A stretch of DNA of 64,000 bases, from positions 4,278,001 to 4,342,000 of the forward strand of contig JAGYVD010000007.1 of NCBI GenBank assembly GCA_021209875.1, written 5' to 3'. The translations under genes and the position numbers were made by a program. This DNA is from Rosellinia necatrix (lineage: Eukaryota > Ascomycota > Sordariomycetes > Xylariales > Xylariaceae). This document shows positions 62,601-64,000 of the stretch, piece after piece (position 1 is the stretch's first letter; each line of letters starts with the position of its first letter). The notes beneath the pieces were generated by a model. That model made no database searches and was not told the origin of the DNA. It was given only the letters and a program-made list of their open reading frames with translations.

Positions 62601-63364
62601 AAAACTTTTATTTTTATAAAATAGTTTAATTAAAAATATTAACTATTTTTTTATTAATAATATTATAAACAAAAACAATATTAATAATAACGTAGCATTT
62701 AATAATTAATTATAAATAAAATTAATAAATTAGTTATAATAAAAATAAAAACTAAAAATTTAAAACTTTTGCTAAAAACGCTTAATAAAATAAAAAAATA
62801 ATAAGCTGGCTAAAAATAATTAAAACTTTAAAAGTTTTAAAAAAGTTTTAATAAAATAAAAAAACTTTAATAAATTAAATAAAATTTAGAAATTATATAA
62901 AAAAATATTAAATATAAAGCTTTAAATTATAAATTATATAAAAATAAATTTAAAAATTAAAAAAATTAAAAAACTACAACTTAAAAATGTTAATAAACTT
63001 TTATTAGTTAATATTTTTTAAAAAATAAAGTTGCTTTTAGTTAAAAAAACTTTCAAATTTTTAATTTAAAAAAATAATTTAAAGCTTTAAAAATAAATAA
63101 AAATATATAGATTATTTTATCTAAATAGTTATTAAATCGCAAAAAAATTTTATTTATACGTTAAAAAATTAAAAATTATTAAATAATTAGGTTATAGTTA
63201 TAAAAATAATAAAAAGTTGTTTAATAAAAATAAAATAAATTAAAAAAACTTATAATATAAGTCTAAGCTTTAATATTAATTAAATAAATAAAAAACATAT
63301 TTATTATTTTAAAAAAATAACAGAGAATTCCTTTCAACAGTGCTTATAATAAAGATATTTAGCC
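59602..63364. other. AT-rich right arm of the outer element
   Basis: No readable gene or domain. Composition is uniform with the block up to about 63,320, after which GC content rises into the right terminal repeat. Confidence 0.5.
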
Positions 63365-63475
63365 GTGTATAGGGTGGTCTATGCACCTAGGACCTTAAAC
63401 TAATCCACTTTTTACTTTAGCTTAGAAAACAGCTCTATAACTAATACAACATTATTCCTTATTCTGAACCTAACA
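63365..63475 (+). repeat. Right terminal direct repeat of the AT-rich block (LTR-like)
   Basis: About 111 bp matching the left copy, ending in the same CTGAACCTAACA. Inner (left) positions show C-to-T relative to the left copy (for example ACTTTTTACTTTAG against ACCTTTCACCCTAG), while outer positions keep ATACAACATT. Unique sequence starts directly after it. Confidence 0.7.
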
Positions 63476-63944
63476 CTGGCGGAAATAATAGGTTGGAAAC
63501 CTTATATTATTAAGATCACTCCTACTTGTAACACATGTGGCTGTGAGCCAACCAACTGTCAGGTGCCATTAAATACGTGTTATTCCCGTCGTCATAAAAA
63601 TATTTAGGAAATCGTGCGCAAGTACAATGCAATACCAAAGTTTAGTAAAGTGCACGGATCTCTTAGGTCAGCAGGGGGGGCATGCTCCTTAATTTGGCAT
63701 GGGGTTTCCATCGCCGGATGATGCTGAGTTGGTATAAGACCAATTTGACGTGGTGATAAAATCGGCGCGTTTTCCCCGCGTTCTACTAACCTACCTGATA
63801 GTACATCTATGCACCCCCACCTACAAATGGGAAGCTTTAGGAGGTATTTATAATGGTTATATCTCAAGAATTGTTTACAAGTTCTCCAACAAAGTGTCCA
63901 GAAAATTGCCCTCTTTATAAATAACCACTTGCCAAGGAACACAA
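63476..63944. other. Unique sequence right of the AT-rich block
   Basis: Composition returns to near-normal at once. No gene is supported; a minus-strand frame at 63,604-63,942 lacks coding character. Confidence 0.5.
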
Positions 63945-64000
63945 TGTCGCGCCTGCACCACCAGCAAGAAGCCGCGCGAAGGGTGTCGTTTGAAGTGCCG
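63945..64000 (+). CDS. Possible 5' end of a gene cut by the window edge
   Basis: An ATG with adenine at -3 opens a GC-rich frame (MSRLHHQQEAARRVSFEVP) that stays open to the last base. Only 18 complete codons are visible, so this is a candidate start and no product can be named. Confidence 0.25.

Larger units (their letters stand above)
30756..63475. mobile_element. RIP-degraded AT-rich block: nested LTR retrotransposons
   Basis: Across about 32.7 kb the sequence is mostly A and T, with stops in all frames and no intact gene. It is bounded by two similar direct repeats (30,765-30,873 and 63,365-63,475). The bounding repeats and two further internal LTR pairs can be aligned, and within each pair nearly all differences are C/T or G/A. 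That is the mark of repeat-induced point mutation, the fungal premeiotic defence against duplicated DNA. Subtracting the two internal elements leaves about 13.8 kb for the outer unit, which may itself be composite. Such blocks are normally heterochromatic and gene-silent. It is not a sequencing artefact, because motif-level relics of reverse transcriptase and integrase can be read. Confidence 0.85.

Noticed and set aside
30756..63475. Starship-type giant element or mitochondrial DNA insertion
   Set aside because: No tyrosine-recombinase captain could be seen at either end and no mitochondrial genes; readable relics are reverse transcriptase and integrase, and LTR pairs with transition-only differences explain the block.
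63604..63942. 112-codon minus-strand frame near the right edge
   Set aside because: No recognisable domain, low-complexity-free but unlike any family, and no supporting splice sites.
1..64000. tRNA, 5S rRNA and telomeric repeats
   Set aside because: By eye I found no convincing B-box plus cloverleaf, no 5S-like sequence and no TTAGGG arrays; a covariance-model scan would be decisive.

Overview
The window comes from a filamentous ascomycete, probably a Sordariomycete (inference). Short introns with GT..AG ends and CTRAY-type branch points interrupt most genes. The gene families are typical of Pezizomycotina: a Zn(II)2Cys6 factor, a PTH11-like 7-TM protein, a CYP65-like P450 and a trichodiene-synthase-type cyclase. 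Repeats in the right half carry the C-to-T/G-to-A signature of repeat-induced point mutation (RIP).

Layout. (1) 0-19.7 kb is ordinary GC-rich gene space. It holds a Zn2Cys6 transcription factor (+), the complex I subunit B18/NDUFB7 (+), a five-exon 1,526-residue protein with a coilin-like architecture (-), GTP cyclohydrolase II/RIB1 (-) and a secreted S41 peptidase (+). Spacers contain CT/GA microsatellites and CCTAGGTA-type palindromic repeats. (2) 19.7-30.7 kb is accessory DNA. It holds a terpene cyclase (-), a cytochrome P450 (-) and a divergently transcribed PTH11-like receptor (+). With them are three solo LTRs of one 162-bp family, one with a perfect 5-bp target duplication, plus a possible gene relic and a possible small secreted protein. 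(3) 30.76-63.48 kb is an AT-rich, gene-free block. It resolves into nested, RIP-inactivated LTR retrotransposons. The outer unit is bounded by about 110-bp direct repeats and has an integrase relic. A complete Copia element (37,621-45,654; 310-bp LTRs; TAAGA target duplication) is inserted just downstream of that relic. A second LTR element lies in reverse orientation (48,715-59,601; 185-bp LTRs). (4) The last 0.5 kb is unique sequence again, possibly with the start of a gene at the edge.

How the parts relate. The cyclase, the P450 and perhaps the membrane protein form a small terpenoid cluster beside a large heterochromatin-like block, a common setting for conditionally silent fungal metabolite genes; the product is unknown. 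The most unusual signal is in the AT block. The mutation process appears to spare cytosines that follow G (GpC). All three terminal-repeat pairs are best preserved at their outer edges. A GCA-rich island and an exact 203-bp tandem duplication stand out as survivors or late events.

All gene models were built by eye from splice signals and family motifs; no database search was run.
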